This document shows positions 61,715 through 64,000 of a stretch of DNA of 64,000 bases, one piece after another (the first letter of the stretch is position 1; each line of letters begins with the position of its first letter). Below the pieces are notes generated by a model. That model ran no database searches. It was not told the origin of the DNA and saw only the letters and a program-made list of their open reading frames with translations. The translations under genes were made by a program, and so were the position numbers. The stretch covers positions 16,212,693 to 16,276,692 of the forward strand of contig NC_054534.1 of assembly GCF_017654505.1 (NCBI RefSeq), written 5' to 3'. The DNA is from Polyodon spathula. Taxonomy: Eukaryota; Chordata; Actinopteri; Acipenseriformes; Polyodontidae.

Positions 61715-63593
61715 GTGTTAGAATGATTTTATAAAAGCAACGTTTGATTTTTAAATATTTTTCTTCCGTCTCCTGCTCTGTATGTGTACGGCTGTATTCA
61801 AAAGAAAAATAAATGGCCATCATTAACTTAAGCAGAAAATAAAATGTGTTTTCAGTATACTTAAACTTTAAAAATCCTTTAAAAACCAGGTTTGCAGCTC
61901 TCCTATTTTTACTACTCTTATTTTTCAGCCTGCAGTACTGTACAGTATGCACTGACTCCCCACATCTTCCGAGAAATGTTCAGTTACTGCACCACAGGAG
62001 AATTTCTAAATGCTCTGGGAATGCTCTACCTACATGCTCTCCCTCTCTGAAGCTTGCGTGTGACGTAAGCACACTGCAGATTCTGTCATGCTGGGCAAAC
62101 AACGCTGTAGCCATCACTTCTGGACTGCGGCAGTCCCACATTGCAGGAAATTTCTCAATGGAGGAAAACACAGCAGCAGTGAATTTGGAAAGGATTCAAA
62201 AAGCCTACATCACTTTACTCAGAGGTCATAAAAGTAAAATACAAACCAAGAGTTCAGTGTGCTATGGTTTTTCACTAATACTAACAATTGACATTTACAA
62301 TAGGAAGCAAGCAAGAAGATGGATTGTTATTACAGGTTGTAGGCACTGATCAGTCACTGACACATTTTAAAGGAACTTGGATACTTTTGGGACTGGCCAA
62401 TATTAAATTATGCTTATCTTTCATTTTAAATTGATTAATATTCATGTTATAACATGGAAAATCAAATCTATCCCTTGCAGTCAAATATCTCTAAAGAAAC
62501 CCACAACTTAATTAAATAAGGATTATATATAATTATTATTGTTAACTTACTGTGGGTGCAATTTAAAAATCCAACCATCTAGCTGTCTGATCCATTACGT
62601 TTCTTTTCCCCATAATCCTTAAACTTCAATTTAAAACATGTATTCATAAATTCTGGAACCAGTTACACACTTTAAATATTACAATTCCCTATTGATTAGC
62701 AACAGAATCTTGGGATTTCCCATAGGAATTGAGAGGGTAGTCTACAGTGGGTCTACAGTAACAGTTGAGAAATAGGAGAACAAGAAATTCCAGCTCAGAA
62801 TCAACGGGATCATCAAGTTAAGCACAATCTCCCCGAGCCTTAGACCCCATTCACACTTGCGATTTAAAGCAGCCCAGGGCTGCCTCAGGGCAGTATTCTC
62901 ATATGTGCACACTCCAAAAAAAAGAATAGGCAGCCCAGGGAGAACCTAGATTTAGGCTGATGTTTTGATGTGGCCTAGGGTCTGCAATCCAGGACCAGGG
63001 CCGGCTTTTACATATGAACGCAAAGCAGACTTAGAGGCCGCCTTTTTGTATCACATGACCAATTTGTTTATGTCGCTCAGTACTCCCATATTACCAATGC
63101 ACGCAAAAGGTAAACAGAAAGGTGAATGCTCTGCTAGCCAAGATGACACTGGATCATATTGAAAGGTAATTACTCCTACATCATACAACTTTAATTATAC
63201 AAATATGAAATTAAAAAAAAAAAAATCTAGCGGGTTAACGTTCAGGTTGTTTCTTTCACACAATATGAGCTGCAGTGCATTCACAACTAAGTTTAATTTG
63301 TCACAATTACCTGTTCTTCCTGTTATTTAGTAATTAAGCGATACTTAGTAACCAAGCGAGAAATATAAAAACTGTAGGTTTGTGGATCTCAATAATGATC
63401 AATAATTCAGCAACTTGGCCACCACTGTTTATTTTGCACGCAACGATACTAATAGCTAAAGAAGTGTGTGTCTTTACATTAAAATGATGACCATTTCCTT
63501 AGTTGCTTGCTTTTACATACACATAAAACACTGTTCTCATCCACAACTATTAAGATTGTCCGTACCATTGTCAAAACAGTCAATAATACATAC

Positions 63594-64000
63594 ATACATA
63601 AGAACATAAGAAAGTTTACAAACGAGAGGAGGCCATTCGGCCCATCTTGCTCGTTTGGTTGTTAGTAGCTTATTGATCCCAAAATCTCATCAAGCAGCTT
63701 CTTGAAGGATCCCAGGGTGTCAGCTTTCAACAACATTACTGGGGAGTTGATTCCAGACCCTCACAATTCTCTGTGTAAAAAAGTGTCTCCTATTTTCTGT
63801 TCTGAATGCCCCTTTTTCTAAACTCCATTTGTGACCCCTGGTCCTTGTTTCTTTTTTCAGGCTGAAAAAGTCCCTTGGGTTCCACGACACTGTCAATACC
63901 TTTTAGAATTTTGAATGCTTGAATTAGGTCGCCACGTAGTCTTCTTTGTTCAAGACTGAACAGATTCAATTCTTTTAGCCTGTCTGCATATGACATGCCT
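63594..64000 (-). mobile_element. CR1/L2-like LINE, 3' end, cut by the window edge
   Basis: The minus-strand frame 63996-63790 reads MSYADRLKELNLFSLEQRRL and GDLIQAFKILKGID, the C-terminal end of a LINE reverse transcriptase (RRLRGDLI...KILKG pattern). The downstream GGCCGAATGGCCTCCTCTCG and the end near TTTCTTATGTTCTTATG are a common 3' end in fishes and amphibians. The element continues past the window. Confidence 0.75.

Larger units (their letters stand above)
58633..64000 (-). other. UGCG: UGCG intron 1, right part cut by the window edge
   Basis: No exon coding the N-terminal signal anchor was found on the minus strand up to 64000, and there is no GC-rich promoter-like region, so exon 1 lies beyond the edge and intron 1 exceeds 5.3 kb. 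It holds an A30-like tract at 58769-58798, a G28 tract, a SINE and a LINE end. Confidence 0.6.

Noticed and set aside
61846..62349. Open frame of 167 codons on the + strand with a hydrophobic start
   Set aside because: It starts beside a SINE, has no recognisable domain, and lies antisense in UGCG intron 1. A chance frame is more likely, though it is the longest such frame on the right side.
1..64000. CRISPR arrays, operons, phage or bacterial mobile elements
   Set aside because: The window is eukaryotic; regular short repeats are microsatellites or SINE tails, with no spacer pattern.
58640..64000. UGCG exon 1 within the window
   Set aside because: No minus-strand stretch encodes the hydrophobic N-terminal anchor ending in the right phase before a donor site.

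Overview
The window is vertebrate nuclear DNA: AT-rich, short exons separated by kilobase introns with GT-AG borders, many microsatellites and dense old transposon relics. There are no operons, ribosome binding sites or CRISPR arrays. The tRNA-derived SINEs (about 30655-30870, 61481-61714 and 4519-4840) look like families I associate with sturgeons and paddlefish, and L2, CR1-like, Tc1, hAT and Harbinger relics fit a ray-finned fish. I infer a fish, probably Acipenseriformes; the order is an inference.

Two protein-coding genes can be supported, and they converge tail to tail. On the + strand, about 2.0-17.3 kb holds the 3' part of SUSD1 (sushi domain containing 1). Three extracellular exons, a transmembrane exon and a nearly non-coding last exon are visible; earlier exons lie left of the window. 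On the - strand, 58.6-41.6 kb holds UGCG (ceramide glucosyltransferase) exons 2-9 with every splice phase intact. Its first exon, about 98 coding bases by comparison with the human protein, lies beyond the right edge. Human UGCG and SUSD1 are also convergent neighbours on 9q31-q32, so this is an old conserved gene pair.

The spacer between the genes (17.3-41.6 kb) is mostly transposon debris: a Ty3/Gypsy pol relic, an L2 3' end, a deleted Tc1 copy, two LTR-like elements, several MITEs, SINEs, a TA microsatellite and a few local duplications. The introns and the right flank hold more of the same. UGCG makes glucosylceramide on the cytosolic face of the Golgi; SUSD1 is a single-pass membrane protein of poorly known function. 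Nothing in the sequence links the two functionally.

I looked for an unusual system and did not find one. The best leads are structural: a 47-bp near-perfect inverted repeat in UGCG intron 2, a 220-bp MITE family with an exact 8-bp target duplication, an LTR family present twice, a perfect 66-bp direct repeat, a diverged pair of segments in the spacer, and an unclassified dispersed repeat present in two places.
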